NCBI GenBank assembly: GCA_015179025.1
Contig: WHUX01000077.1
Location: 186,001-250,000, forward strand
Length of the DNA stretch: 64,000 bases
Direction of reading: 5' to 3'
DNA from: Terfezia claveryi
Lineage: Eukaryota > Ascomycota > Pezizomycetes > Pezizales > Pezizaceae
The notes under the pieces were generated by a model. The model was not told the origin of the DNA, made no database searches, and saw nothing but the letters and a program-made list of their open reading frames with translations. Of the stretch, positions 46,322 through 57,826 are shown piece by piece (position 1 is the stretch's first letter; every line of letters starts with the position of its first letter). The translations under genes were made by a program, and so were the position numbers.

Positions 46322-47737
46322 ATGGCTCTATCCTAAAAATTCAACTAACTAAAGAAAACTTGTATCAGCTCAGACTTTCTGTACAACTACAACTTGCCCT
46401 TATTCCTCCGACGCGAGCCGTCTTGCCCTGGCCGCCCTTGTGTGTGCATTATGCAATTCTGCACCTAAACTCTGATCCATCATAATCATAGCTGTTACTC
46501 TAGCTCTTGTCCTTTGTATCTTCTCCAAGATGTCTTATTGCCTTTCAATTTGTTTTGCAAGCTGCAACTTTCGGGTTTCAACACTTTTATATCTCTTTGT
46601 GATGCCTAAGTATGTGTATCAGCTACCTGTCCTTCTGATTCCCAATAAGCACCCTAGCGGACGTTCTGAGAGCGGTTTTAGACACAATATGTCTTAAGCA
46701 CTCCCTAAAGGTATTTCAATGCAATTGCTTACCGGTATGTACCTGTGGTTGGGGATCGCCCTCGCCATGGTCCAAATGAGCATTAGCTCTACTAGCAGAT
46801 TCCGTTGATATTATCCCAAAAGGTCTATATCAGTATGTTAGGTAATGGAGTTACTTGATATAGTTAAGTTGTTCTAACTTTATGTGAATAGATATACTAG
46901 ATCAAGACTAGATCTTCTGATACTATTTAGCAGTACACTTTGAGTTGTGATCGGGGGGTTGTGTGAGTTGAGGAAGTAAGTAAAGCTAGTTGGCTATTAT
47001 GAAGTTAGAATTGTGGAAAGATAGAGGTATTTATGGTTTGCCTGCATAATTAGATAATAGTGTTTACTTAGATTTATACAGAAGATTTGACAAATCATTC
47101 GAGAATTCCTACGACCCATTCACCTTTGTTACAACTAACAATCTGTATTTCCGTTTGTTATAACAATACAACATTTCGGAGACTCTAAATCGATTTCCAA
47201 TGCTGCAAATTGTTTCTCCTTAGACATTTTAGATTTTATATCACTGCAGTAGCTGCCAACAATTTCTGGATGCAGTAATTTTTTTCTCGACATGGGGTGC
47301 CTCTGGTCAGGGGCACAGAGGCTAAAATTGTAAACTTGCTAATAAGCGAACTCTAGGTCTTACAACTCATAACAAAAGCGAAGGCAGAATTAGTCTGGCC
47401 AGGCAGAATATGGTATAAACTTATCCACCCATCACCAGTTAGAGCTCATATAGGCTTAGTGCTCCTTATCTACTCCCTCCTTGAGCGACTATGTTAATCC
47501 ATCCTATACAACACATTGGATTGACAGTGAAGTATTGCTACAACAAACATTCTGCCGTGCGGAAACAACATGAACAGGCATAAAATATGATGCCAATGGT
47601 GTCCGAAACTCTACGCTTCCGCTGGGCAGTATTCTAATCACATAGCTAAAGTTTACTCGGGGGAAAACCTGGAAGTACCAAAAACTAGAAAGCGGTGGTT
47701 ATCGGACTCTACCAACCCAGTAACTTCAAATATAGAC
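46322..47737. other. Divergent intergenic region of Plavaka B
   Basis: 46395-46830 reads as likely upstream exons of the minus-strand DUF6532-like gene, with a donor/acceptor pair around 46610-46745. 46830-47737 holds no recognisable gene and lies upstream of the plus-strand transposase, so it should contain the divergent promoters. Confidence 0.4.
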
Positions 47738-50520
47738 ATGGACGTGCTAGCGGCCATTTGTTCTCCAGATTACCTTTCTTCCGATACTGAGTTTGCCAGT
47801 AAGGGATCAGATAAGGAAGCTCGTGACTTTTCTAGTGAGTCAGAATCCAACAATGAGGGTCAACAACCCGATACAAGTGTTTCAATCTACAATCCACATG
47901 CCGGCATACCTATACGAAAACATTCCTTTCCGGAAGAAGATCCCAATTTCAATTTATATACACCCTTCCGGGATTCAGTTGATTATCAACTGGCACGCTT
48001 CTTTAATTCAGCAAAGACTTCCAAGGGAAAGATTGAGCAATTCTTCTGCAATGGCATTTTCAAAAGCCTGAACTCGATGCATAAAGTTCAATTTCATTCT
48101 GCCTACACAATGTATAAGCTTGTGGATGCCGCAGCAAATGAACCTCGCTGGCGCTCAGGTATAGTAAACTATCCTTTGCTCTAAGGACTACAGTTCCATT
48201 ATTGCAATATTATCTCGACGGTGGAGTATTTTCTGTGTCAGAAGCCTTATCCCTCTGATTTGGTATAGAGGCATCACCTAGAATATGATAAGCAAGGGAA
48301 TCAAGTATATAGTAAGATCAATACTATGAAATGGTGGGAGGAAACTCAGGTGAGTGGTTTAGACATAGGGTGTCGGATTCTCATCTAATTTATAAATAGG
48401 AATTACTTCCCGATGGAGGAACACTAGTTCCAATTCTTTTAGCATCAGACGAAACTCACCTCACTAATTTTTCTGGGAATAAAAAATTGTAGCCGGTGTA
48501 TATAAGTATAGGAAACATCCGAAGCTCTATACGAAATACACATACTATGCATGCCTGGATACCTATAGCACTTTTACCAATAGGACCGAAACGAGTCAAT
48601 AAAATACCAGCCTATTCAGTCAAAACACAAGAAATTCATACTTTGCAAACTATCCATGAGGTTTTGACATACCTCTTGCAGCCTTTATCCGATGCAAGAT
48701 GTCAAAAGGGATATAAAATGGTTTGTGCTGATAGGAACATTCGACTATGCTTTCCTAAGCTGTTTTGTTGGCTCGCTGACCATATGGAAAATACTACAAT
48801 CCATAGTATTACTAGTAATCGCTATCCCACTTGCATAACTCCGGTGGAGAAGCTGGGTGAATATTCGGAGACTAGTTCTCCTTGTCGTTCTCACGCAGAT
48901 TATGCTACTGCCTACCAGAAATCCGACACTACAAGTCTGAATGAATATGGCATCAAGAACATTAACAATGCTTTGTGGTCAGTCCCTAATTTGAATCCAC
49001 TAGATCTAGTTCGAGCAGATACCTTGCATAATATCCTCCTTAGAGTATTGGCGCATTTGATGGAGTGGATTCAAGATTTTCTGGAGCATTACGAGAGAAT
49101 AAATGCATTTAACTACATGTGGCGTCGATTGTCACTCTATGTGGGGTTCTCTATTCCCACGAAAGCATACTGAGTCGTCTCGCAATGGTCAGGAAAGGAA
49201 ATGCGGAACTTTGCTAGAGTAATTCTTAGTACATTTACTGCTGCCTTGCATCAGAATGCCAACCAACCACGCCTAACTGGAGGTCAACTACAAGAGTTTA
49301 ACAAAGCAATTTTCTGTGTTTGTAGCCTCACTGACTTCTATCTGATGACTCAGTATCCCAGCCATACGGATGAGACAATTTCATATTTACGACAATATTT
49401 GCGAGACTTTCACAAAACCACAGATGTGTTCTTATACTTTTTTGCAGGCAAAAGAGCAAAGAAGGCCGCTGCCGAGGTGCACAAGAAGTTGCTAAGGGAG
49501 CAGATAGAGGCATCAGTTACCGCAGACCTTACTGCGTCAGAGAAGATTAAGCACCGTCAGGAAAACACTTTTGAAAGAAAGAAGTTGGTTGATGAGATTT
49601 TGAAAGACGGAGCACATTACAATTTCCCGAAGATTTATCTGATCTCCCATTATGCTGAACAGATACCAAAGTTTGGTGCTCTGGGTTAATACTCGACTGA
49701 TATAAGTGAAGCCATGCACAAAGGATTCAAGGATGCATACCGTCGGAGTAATAAGGTCGACGCAACACCCCAAATCATTACCACCTATACAAGAGACTAT
49801 ACATTTGCCATGAAAGATTTCACAATTGCTACTTGGAGCCGCATTAGGGAATTGAATAATCAGACCAAGAACGTTAGAATAAGCTCTCAGGAGGGCCATG
49901 TTTACCTGAAATTGTAAGGCCAAATTGATTTAGGAGGAGTATCAAATCTCGAAGACTTGGAACGTACAGCTGGCTTGTCCCATTTGAACTTAGCTACGAG
50001 AGTATTTTTAACCAGTGAACTCAAGGTTGCAGATTCCAAGGTACTTAGGCTTTTAGATAGGCATATCCAGGCTTATGGTGCTCTCCAAATTCCTATGCCA
50101 AAGTTTAGCGGATCAGGTTTTCTTATGCATGTTGCAAGATGTACCGGGAAAAAGGAGTTTCGAGGGCAAAAGAGAAATAATTGGGTCTGGGTCAGAAGAT
50201 ACCTTGCGTCTGGTAGAAAACAGCCCAATTTATTGAATGGACGAATACCCGGAAGGTTAAATGCGCTTTTTAAACTCACAAGTAAGTAGGGAATGGTATA
50301 TCATCTCGCACATGTAGATTTGCTTCAATGTTTAGAAGGGGCAGTGGTTCGAGCTACGGAGGGAATGGTACGCATCGGGTTGCCAATCTGCTCGAACGGA
50401 GTAGTTGTCTCAATTGCTAAAATCGAGGGAATTGCATATCTAATACTATTAGAGCCAGGAGAAAGCTGGTTAGTAAACAACCGGATTGATTTGGAAACAT
50501 GGAATTCGATTTATAATTAG
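47738..50520 (+). pseudogene. Plavaka B transposase, one intron, point-mutation stops
   Basis: Exon 1 47738-48349, a 50-nt intron 48350-48399 (GTGAGT...CTAAT...TAG), exon 2 48400-50520, in phase throughout. Landmarks: acidic N-terminus, VDYQLARFFNSAK, FHYCNIISTVEYFL, VPILLASDETHLTNFSGNKK, FPKLFCWLADHMENT, LVRADTLHNILL, KIYLISHYAEQIPKFGALG, then DISEAMHKGFKDAYRRSN (catalytic Glu region). Stops at about 48182, 48268, 48490, 49171, 49687, 49915 and 50287 are single transitions (for example TGG to TAG after NKKL). No frameshift was found, so this copy is better preserved than A. It would cut and paste the element. Confidence 0.85.
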
Positions 50521-51090
50521 AAATATATTGTCTTTGCCAGTTGCTTCTAAATTGAAAATAATAAGGTTGTTGGCATTATGATATGTTTCGTCAGAACAAG
50601 AAATGGTGGGGTTAAGAAATTAAGAGACACTCTAGATATAGTACTTAGTTTCTACACTTGAATATTTCGCCTCTGCGGAGGGGCTAGTACAATCAAGACT
50701 ACAGAAACATTTGTTAAATTCCATTGGTGTATATGAATCAGTGGTATATCTATAAGCTCTCCAGTGATCAATAGCACTTCTGGGTAACATATGGAAGTAG
50801 AAAACTCCACAAGTGTTGTCAACTAAGCTGTAAACAATCGGATTGATTTGGAAATATGGAATTCGATTTATGATTAGATTTATATTGTCTTTCCCAATTG
50901 CATCTGAATTGAAAATAATAAGGTTGTTAGTATGTGACATATTGTGTCAGAACAATAACAGGCAGTCTTGGCATTTTCCCTGGCATTTGGTTTAGTACAG
51001 CGAGGTTCAGAAATCACGAGATACTTTAGATATAGGGATTAGTTTCTCTTGACCTCTGCAGAGGAGCTAGTATAATAACGAGTGTTAGTC
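50478..51090. repeat. Direct duplication of the transposase tail (about 350-bp offset)
   Basis: The end of the transposase gene and its 3' flank (from CGGATTGATTTGGAAACATG at about 50482 to about 50710) recur at about 50830-51090 with scattered changes (CGGATTGATTTGGAAATATG). The second copy is non-coding. Confidence 0.75.
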
Positions 51091-51868
51091 AACTAAGCAA
51101 AATTGAGACACCAATATATGTATATTATTTTATGTAAGACAAATGACAGCGCAATTATATATAAACCTAGCTATGGATTATGGAGACAGATGGTTTTTTC
51201 GTCGGATTTAAGATACTTGCAAAATGGACGTATTATAAGTATCTATTATGCTGTTTGCTGAATAGAGTGAATAGAGAAGCCTATATAGTTCTTGATATTG
51301 CCTATTTTAGAATCTTGGTGAAATATATGGATCTAGTCTGGTTGGCACAACCCCCCCTTAACGAGAATATGGATTGAAGGTAGTGACACCATACTAGCCT
51401 GTGGAATTGGGCCATAGAATATTAAAACTAAATCTGTTTGGTCGGATTCTAGATATAGGAAACACGGGATATCTACAAGATCAAACAGGGCCATGGAAGA
51501 TCTCACTTCTGGTAAGTATAAATACCGACAACATCCCTTCGATGATTGACATACATCCTTAACATCTTTCTACTATCAATAGTGCTTTTCATTCCGAATC
51601 AAATATCCTACCAATGCATTCAACCACTAATCCAATGCTACTGCTGTGAATGCAATTAACAACTCATCGATCTATTGGGCTGGCCCCACACGATCGTAAA
51701 TGGGGGAGGAGGAAAAATTCATCAAGATATACTAGTTGGTGAAATGAATAGAGGTCCGGATCAGGGCAAAAGGCTGGCAGTGGAAAAAGGAAGGGGGAAA
51801 TGACTATGCTGCATTCCAAATGGAATGTGTCGGCCTAGATGATTTCCCTGCATCAGGAGCTGCTGTAA
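51091..51868. other. Plavaka B spacer between transposase and gene X
   Basis: The ORF at 51180-51377 (MDLVWLAQPPL) has no homologue seen and is unsupported. 51700-51868 may hold the 5' end of gene X, but its start could not be fixed because of a TAA at 51866. Confidence 0.35.
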
Positions 51869-52945
51869 TCCACTGGGATCCACAGACGGATATATGAAAC
51901 CTACCCACAAGGCATTAACGAGCTTATGCTCGATAGTTTTAAAAAGGTACGGAATCCGTAGGAAAGAAAGAGGGCAGCAGCTCGAGAAGAGCTCGCGGCA
52001 GAGGCAGGGCAGGTTGAAGATAAGGAAGGAGCTAATGCAGAAGAGAGGGCTCCCAGCAAGAGGGGCAGGTTTGAGGATGGACACCCAGTTGTCATTTACA
52101 TCCTGGATCCAGAGGATGCGTACACCATCCGCAGTCAGGTTTGGAATTGGAATACAACAGGCGTCAAAAAGTTGGGGGTTCTATATGAAGCGTCATTAAA
52201 CGCACTCCATGTAAAGGTTTCTTCTCAGCTTCCAGATGGATGGAAGGTGAGAGAAATAATAGGCTCATTGGAGGACCTCACCTGCGGTAGGTGACCCTCT
52301 TATGATCCCACCCAGACCATGCACATCCGATCTAATGATGAGTTAGATGCATTTTTGCATTTAACTAAAGCATGACCAATCAAGTTATTGATTGTGTTGC
52401 ATTGGGACCCAGCAGTGAGAACTAATAGTCCCCCTCCTGCTATGTGCAATGCAAGTACGTACTACTTCAATCTGGGCCGATTTGATGGGCCAGAGTATTA
52501 TATGGACGAGATAGAGGACTCGGAAGAAGAGGTCACAAGGAGGATAGGGGGTAGGAGAGGGGTTCCACGAAGGGACCATAAATTTGAGGAAAGTTTGGAG
52601 GATTGTCGGTGTCGGATATGCCGACAACAGTGGGTGCTAGCCGATCTAGAGACGAAGCATAAAGCCGCATTTCATGATGCAATCCATGAAAGTGATGCCG
52701 AGGGAGGGCTAAGGGTAGTCTGCTATAGGGAAGGGGACAAACTAACTAGCAAGCAGGTAGTTCAGTTCAGAGCGGTGGTCGCAGACTATGTTATGGACTT
52801 GGCGGCAAGAGCCACAGCCAATACAGAGGCTGGCGGAGGACTCACAAATAGACAACTGGTGAGGAGAGCCATGAGGCATATGAAGGCAGAAATAAATAGG
52901 AGTGTAATATACGCCACCTTAGGACTACCACAAACAGAGGCATGA
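51869..52945 (+). pseudogene. Gene X of Plavaka B (unrecognised cargo protein)
   Basis: Frame 2 reads from about 51869 to TGA 52943-52945, with TAG 51959, TGA near 52292 and TGA near 52373 (the last two fit CGA to TGA). Blocks align with gene X of Plavaka A: VVIYILDPEDAY, KLGVLYEASLNALH, GWKVREIIGSLEDL, KLLIVLHWDPAVRTNSPPP, and a C-terminal part with CRCRICRQQWVLADLETKHK, IHESDAEGG and VVQFRAVVADYV. A CxCxxC cluster stands out in this copy. The gene is on the same strand as the transposase and downstream of it, unlike in Plavaka A. Function unknown. Confidence 0.65.
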
Positions 52946-52949
52946 AGAA

Positions 52950-53150
52950 AAGGGGATACACAGTGTCAGGCAGGGGGTAATTGGGACTGAGAGGGGGAGT
53001 GTTATTGGGATATATGGTAGGATAGGTGGAGGGTTATTGGAATGTATAGTAGGACGGGGGCAGGGCTTAGTGTGGGGAGGGTTATTAGTATATGTTATTT
53101 TAATATGCAGTAGGATGGGAGAGGGCTGATTTGGGAAGTTTTTTTTTTTT
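52950..53150. repeat. G-rich tandem repeat near Plavaka B right end
   Basis: Three to four drifting units containing GGGTTATTGGRATRTATRGT and AGGAYGGGGG, followed by a poly-T run. Subterminal GCACTTGAAGC/GCACCTGAT motifs follow at 53288-53325. Confidence 0.6.
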
Positions 53151-53368
53151 TGTATCTTGTATAGTTTTTGATTTTTAATGTTTATAAGTGTTTATGAATA
53201 GTAGAAATAAGAATGCAATACGTCGGAATTTATAGACGTACATTGGTAGTGCGAAGTAAGTAATGGACAGGGATAAGATAAGAAGCACTTGAAGCAGTGT
53301 CAGTGATATAAAGCACCTGATATGTATGAAGGAAGGGTGCATCCTGACACAGATTTTTTTTTGCTGAT

Positions 53369-53660
53369 GTGTCTGGGCTTAAGGAAGGTTCTAATAGAGA
53401 TAATTCTTTTTTAGAGGAAATGGCTGCAGTAGCGGCAGTGAGATTTGAGCCTTAGGATTATAATAGTTAGTTAGATAGACAAATCTTTTCTAGGACTTGA
53501 AGGGCCAGTTTTTCTATAGTATACTGGGTTTATAAATACAGATATAATAGGGGTTGCCAAGAGTATAAGATAATTTATTAATCTTATTAGAAAAAGTATT
53601 GTGAGTGAGTGTGAGATTGTTTAATGTAGGATATCAGAGCCCGTTAGAGCTCTACTTAGC
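53369..53660 (+). repeat. Probable copia-type 5' LTR end and primer-binding site
   Basis: GGATATCAGAGCCCGTTAGA at about 53628 resembles the TGGTATCAGAGC primer-binding site, complementary to initiator tRNA-Met, used by many Ty1/copia elements. The preceding 250 bp would then be the LTR. No matching 3' LTR or gag was recognised. Confidence 0.35.
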
Positions 53661-55485
53661 CTACTTCTAAATTCTTTTATTATTGTACTATAGCTGAGAG
53701 TCTGATAGCTTATTGTTGGATTTTGTTGGCTAGCTAGTTGAATAATAGTATCAATTTTTATATATGTACTTGTGAGTTGAATTGTATACACTTACGTGAG
53801 TGTAATAAAAGTATACGAAGGTTACTCAAGCCTTACATTCAAGAGTAAAGATTAGGTAATGAAGTTAAAAAAAATGTAATAAATAGTACTAGACAGTATC
53901 CATTCGATACTGTTTATATAATGTAAATCCTTAGATATAGATATTTGTGTATTTCGGTTCTACTGAGATAAGACTTCAGAAGGTTAGAGAGATTACTATA
54001 TGAGATGTTCCTAAAGAGAACAGTAATTAACTAGTGTAATCTATCTTATATGATTTCTAATATCTAAGCTGTATGATCTTGATCTAATCAGTATATAGGC
54101 TTGCTTGCTGCTATGCACTTACTTACTCATTGCTTGCTTTCTCATTGCTTGCCTTTTTTGGATTCCAGAGGGAATTCAGTGGCCTATTTATACTCCTCTG
54201 AGATCTAATGACTAAGAAAATATATACAATAAAGGGTGGCATACCAAAAGGTAGTATGCTGTATAAAAGAGGTCATGTGGCCATAGTAATGAGTCACACA
54301 GCCTTAAATAATAGTTACATGACTATAATGAGGGTATACTCATGTAACAAGTTCCATGGAATTTTCTATAGTAAATTCTATATGCTATAGACACTTATAA
54401 AGTAGTAGGAAATAGTAGAAGGCTAGTCCTTCAACCAAGAGGCATAGTTATATAACATAGTAGTAATATAGGAAATACAAAAGTATATAATTACTTATAT
54501 AAGCAATGAAACAACGTTTTCTATTATATATAGTTATATAGTCGATAAGGTATAAGCTTCTCTATGGTCTTCTCTAACAATAAGTCAATGAATTTATAGT
54601 ATTCATATGGAACTATGAACCTCCATTACTTCCTTAACTCTATTTTATTGTAAAGTAAGGCAGCATGCTTCATAATCAACTCTCTACTACTGGGCAGCAG
54701 TACTAGAGTTTATTACAGCAAACTATAGGTGCACAGAACCTATAGCTTCTGTTTAAGTATATCTTGCTTGCATATATTCTATTGTCGCTCTAGTTGTAAA
54801 AGGTAGGCCCAACCAGCCTATAACTTGTTATTGAAACATAGAGGCAGATGGGCCTAAATGGGCCTAGAATATAATAGCTCAATACTTTATTATTGGTAGA
54901 TCTACTACTCTATTTCTGTCTCTATCTCTGGCTTGAACGCTCCTCCAACTGAGGGGAATTCAGGGGACTATATACTACTCGGAGTGGGGCAGTGTTGGAG
55001 CAGTGTTGGGGCAGTGCTAAAGTAGTATACTATCATCTGACCTATTACATGATTTGAAATCAACATGATAGAAACTTCCAGAAACTATTAGGAAATAGAA
55101 CTACAAGTATCGCGTGACCCTTCTAATGAGTTATGCTCATTAGTATAATGAAATACATGAGTTACTATACCTTTATTATCATCTGCCGGCCGACGCTGGC
55201 GGCCTGATAATATTTTATTCTACTAGGTTAAAAGTTAGTATGTAATGGAAGTTACATTTCATTAGGAAATAGAATATGACTTCCTTACACTTATTGTTTT
55301 CTAAGTTCACCTTATATATGGAAAGGGTATACGTCTTCAACTTATGTCTCCTAATAAGGTAAGCAAAAGGCCCTGCTCTGATAAAGCTAATATTTAAGAG
55401 CTTTGAAGAAGGTTAAACAGGGGGAATAGGGGGAATAGGGGGAATAGAGAGAATAGGGGGAGTAGGGCAGTAGGAAGCATTGATA
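53661..55485. other. AT-rich decayed DNA with LTR-like fragments
   Basis: Two similar stretches (about 54165-54205 and 54945-54990, sharing AGGGGAATTCAGKGG and CTATWTATACTMCTC) look like copies of one LTR end, and the second also resembles 14690-14880. A small GC-rich hairpin, CTGCCGGCC...GGCGGCCTG, lies at about 55186-55210. No gene. Confidence 0.4.
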
Positions 55486-57826
55486 TGTGTGGGCTGGTAT
55501 ACTACCTAGGTTGGGTAGATTATTGGGGGTGGTAATACACATAGCCTTATGATAGTGATTTTTGGACCTCCATAGTTTTTTCTACAATAATAGCTATTGA
55601 ATTACAAGGTATGAGAGCTGAAGCTAACGGATACATCATGTATTCTGAGCCAAGGGATCCCAAGGACAATTGGATATTTTAGTTTGGTCATGAATATTAG
55701 GAGGTTCTCTGAATGGTTTCCAATATTACTAAGTAGATATGTGAGGTAGGTAACAGCTCCAGAAGGGATAGAGTGGCTATTAATGATATTAAGAAGGTGG
55801 GGGGTCTTTAGCTTAGAGGTTATTATAGAGTTTTTACTGATAAAGGTCTGATCAATGAAGGTTATCTCTGAAGTACTATAATCTATAAGAGCTGATATTA
55901 CCACTGTTTTACTATTGAATTTAATAGTTATTAGTACTACAAAATACTCACCAAACAAGCAAGATTCATCAATAGATATAGATGCAGGTAAAGAAAATGT
56001 AGATAAAGATAAATAACCTATAAAAGGTCACTTGCTAGTGTCAGCAACTAGGTAAGGGACTCCACTTTTCTCGACCCCTTTGGGGTCTCAGACACCACAT
56101 ATATGGCCAGGGAGCAATTCTTTCTTAGGAAACATACTACAATGAAGTGGTCTCCATTCCTATAGATAATATATAACCTATTATTGTGGTAATATTCTCT
56201 TTCTTCTTATATTAGGCATAGCCTTCTTAATGATAAATCTATAGAGGTAGTGGCGCCAGCTACTAGAGATAGGTAGGCTAGCTTTTTGGCTATAATCTAG
56301 GTCTAAGGGCTTGAGTTTTAGGGTTAGGGTTGCTATATTTGGTTCTGGGGATATTATGCCTAAATAGGCTAATAGGTACTAGGTGTACTAGTCTGAACTC
56401 TCAACCTAGCCATTTTTTGCTCTATCTTAAATGCCTGATTAATGAATTTATTGAGGGTCTTAACATCAGAAGATTGGAGAAGGGCCTATTTAAGCTCAAT
56501 ATTAAGGCCTTCTTTAAACTGTTCCAGCTTTACCTAATCATTCCAGTCTACCTCTACTGCCAACTTTAAGAATTCTACTATGTACATTAAGAGGTTATGG
56601 CCTTTCTGCCTCAATGCTCGGAAAGTATAAGTTGCTATACCTATAAAGTCTAGGTCTCTGAAAGCATGATTGAGAATGGTGAGTAAAGTAGTGACATCAG
56701 GAAAGTTGAAGCGGTTGTTGAGCATATAAGATTGAACATAGTTCAAAACTCTACCATCCAATAGGCCATATACATAAGCTAGTCGATATTGGATAGTAGG
56801 GAACTTTGTAGCATCCCCAGTTAGTTTGATCTTAATGAAATTCTTCCAGGCTTTTAGGTGAGTCCTGTTACTATTAAACTTTGGTAGGGTGGGGAGATCC
56901 TGGGTCTTAGGTACCTAAGATGCTTAGGGTGCTGGGGGTGTTTGGCTTCCAATCATGTTTAGAGCCCTATTTAGGGTCTAGATAGTTCTTTTTTATTAGT
57001 TAAGTCATTTTAACTAGTCGCAAAGTTGTTGTGGCAAGAGGCAAGGTTGGTCTTGCCTCTTGCCAAAAGGTCTTCAGTGAGTATCATGACATCATTATTG
57101 GTTCCAGTCTATTATTGTTGGCATTCGTATATGAGTGATTTTAATTATTGACCTAAGGCATCCATGACAAGGTATATATTAACAATAGTTTGAAAATAGC
57201 TACTGAAGTCGACCTAGTTTATAGGGATAGGCAGGGCTTGCTAGGCCCAAAATCTGGCTGCAAGCATAGGAGTAGTATCATAGGTAGCCATTGAGTATAC
57301 TGGTTGATCAGAGTAATCCAATATAGTATAATATAAGCTTTAGGAGAGCAAGGCGACCAGGAAGTATACTGAGGCAATGGGATAGGAGATTGCATACATA
57401 AGAACACTACGTGTAGAATGGGAAAGTCTAAAATAGGGGCAAGAGTAAGGTAAGGACAAAGGCAATACACATATATAGGAATGCTATGTATATAACTAGG
57501 GGAAGACTAGGATGGGGACTAGGACAAGAGTCAAGAGGCAAGGAGCGAGAGACACATGGAAGTGGTTGCTGCATGTATCAGAAGGAGGCAGTTATGCAGT
57601 AAAGTTGTTTGTATGAGACAAAAATGTACACAATAGAGGTGCACAAGCATTGGGAGAACTAAGGTCCTATATTGGGTATACAAGACATTAGATTGGGATC
57701 TAATATAGGTGTGAGAGTGAGCAGATATATATATATAGTAGCCCAAGAAGCCAAGGCCAATAATAGAATAAGCTTCTAAGATAGGGAACCTTCGATAATG
57801 GTACTAGAAGTGGTATGACTCTCACA
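55486..57826 (-). mobile_element. Gypsy E, 5' half only, minus orientation
   Basis: LTR 57327-57826 (TGTGAGAGTCATACC...CTTATATTATA), then the primer site CTATATTGGATTA, a decayed gag (57219 to about 56070, including YVQSYMLNNRFNF-type and TILNHAFRDLDFIG blocks, damaged zinc knuckle near 56120-56160), and protease (55958-55602, ALIDYSTSEITFIDQTFI). It ends just after the conserved PPPIIYPTQVV peptide near 55490, before RT. Same family as Gypsy A/C, with strong A/T shift. Truncated. Confidence 0.8.

Larger units (their letters stand above)
43617..53366. mobile_element. Plavaka-type DNA transposon B (9.75 kb)
   Basis: Termini CAGCAAAAAAAAAATTTGCA (left) and, as reverse complement, CAGCAAAAAAAAATCTGTGT (right), each bordered by AT (43615-43616, 53367-53368). 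Subterminal GCACCTGA/TCAGGTGC motifs occur at both ends, including the palindrome AGGTGCTTCGGAAGCACCT at the left. Cargo: DUF6532-like gene (minus), transposase (plus), gene X (plus). It is clearly diverged from Plavaka A in sequence and termini, so it is a separate family. Confidence 0.8.

Noticed and set aside
46039..46336. Cys/Ser-rich ORFs around 46050-46330
   Set aside because: They translate the GTCTCC repeats of the MITE in several frames.
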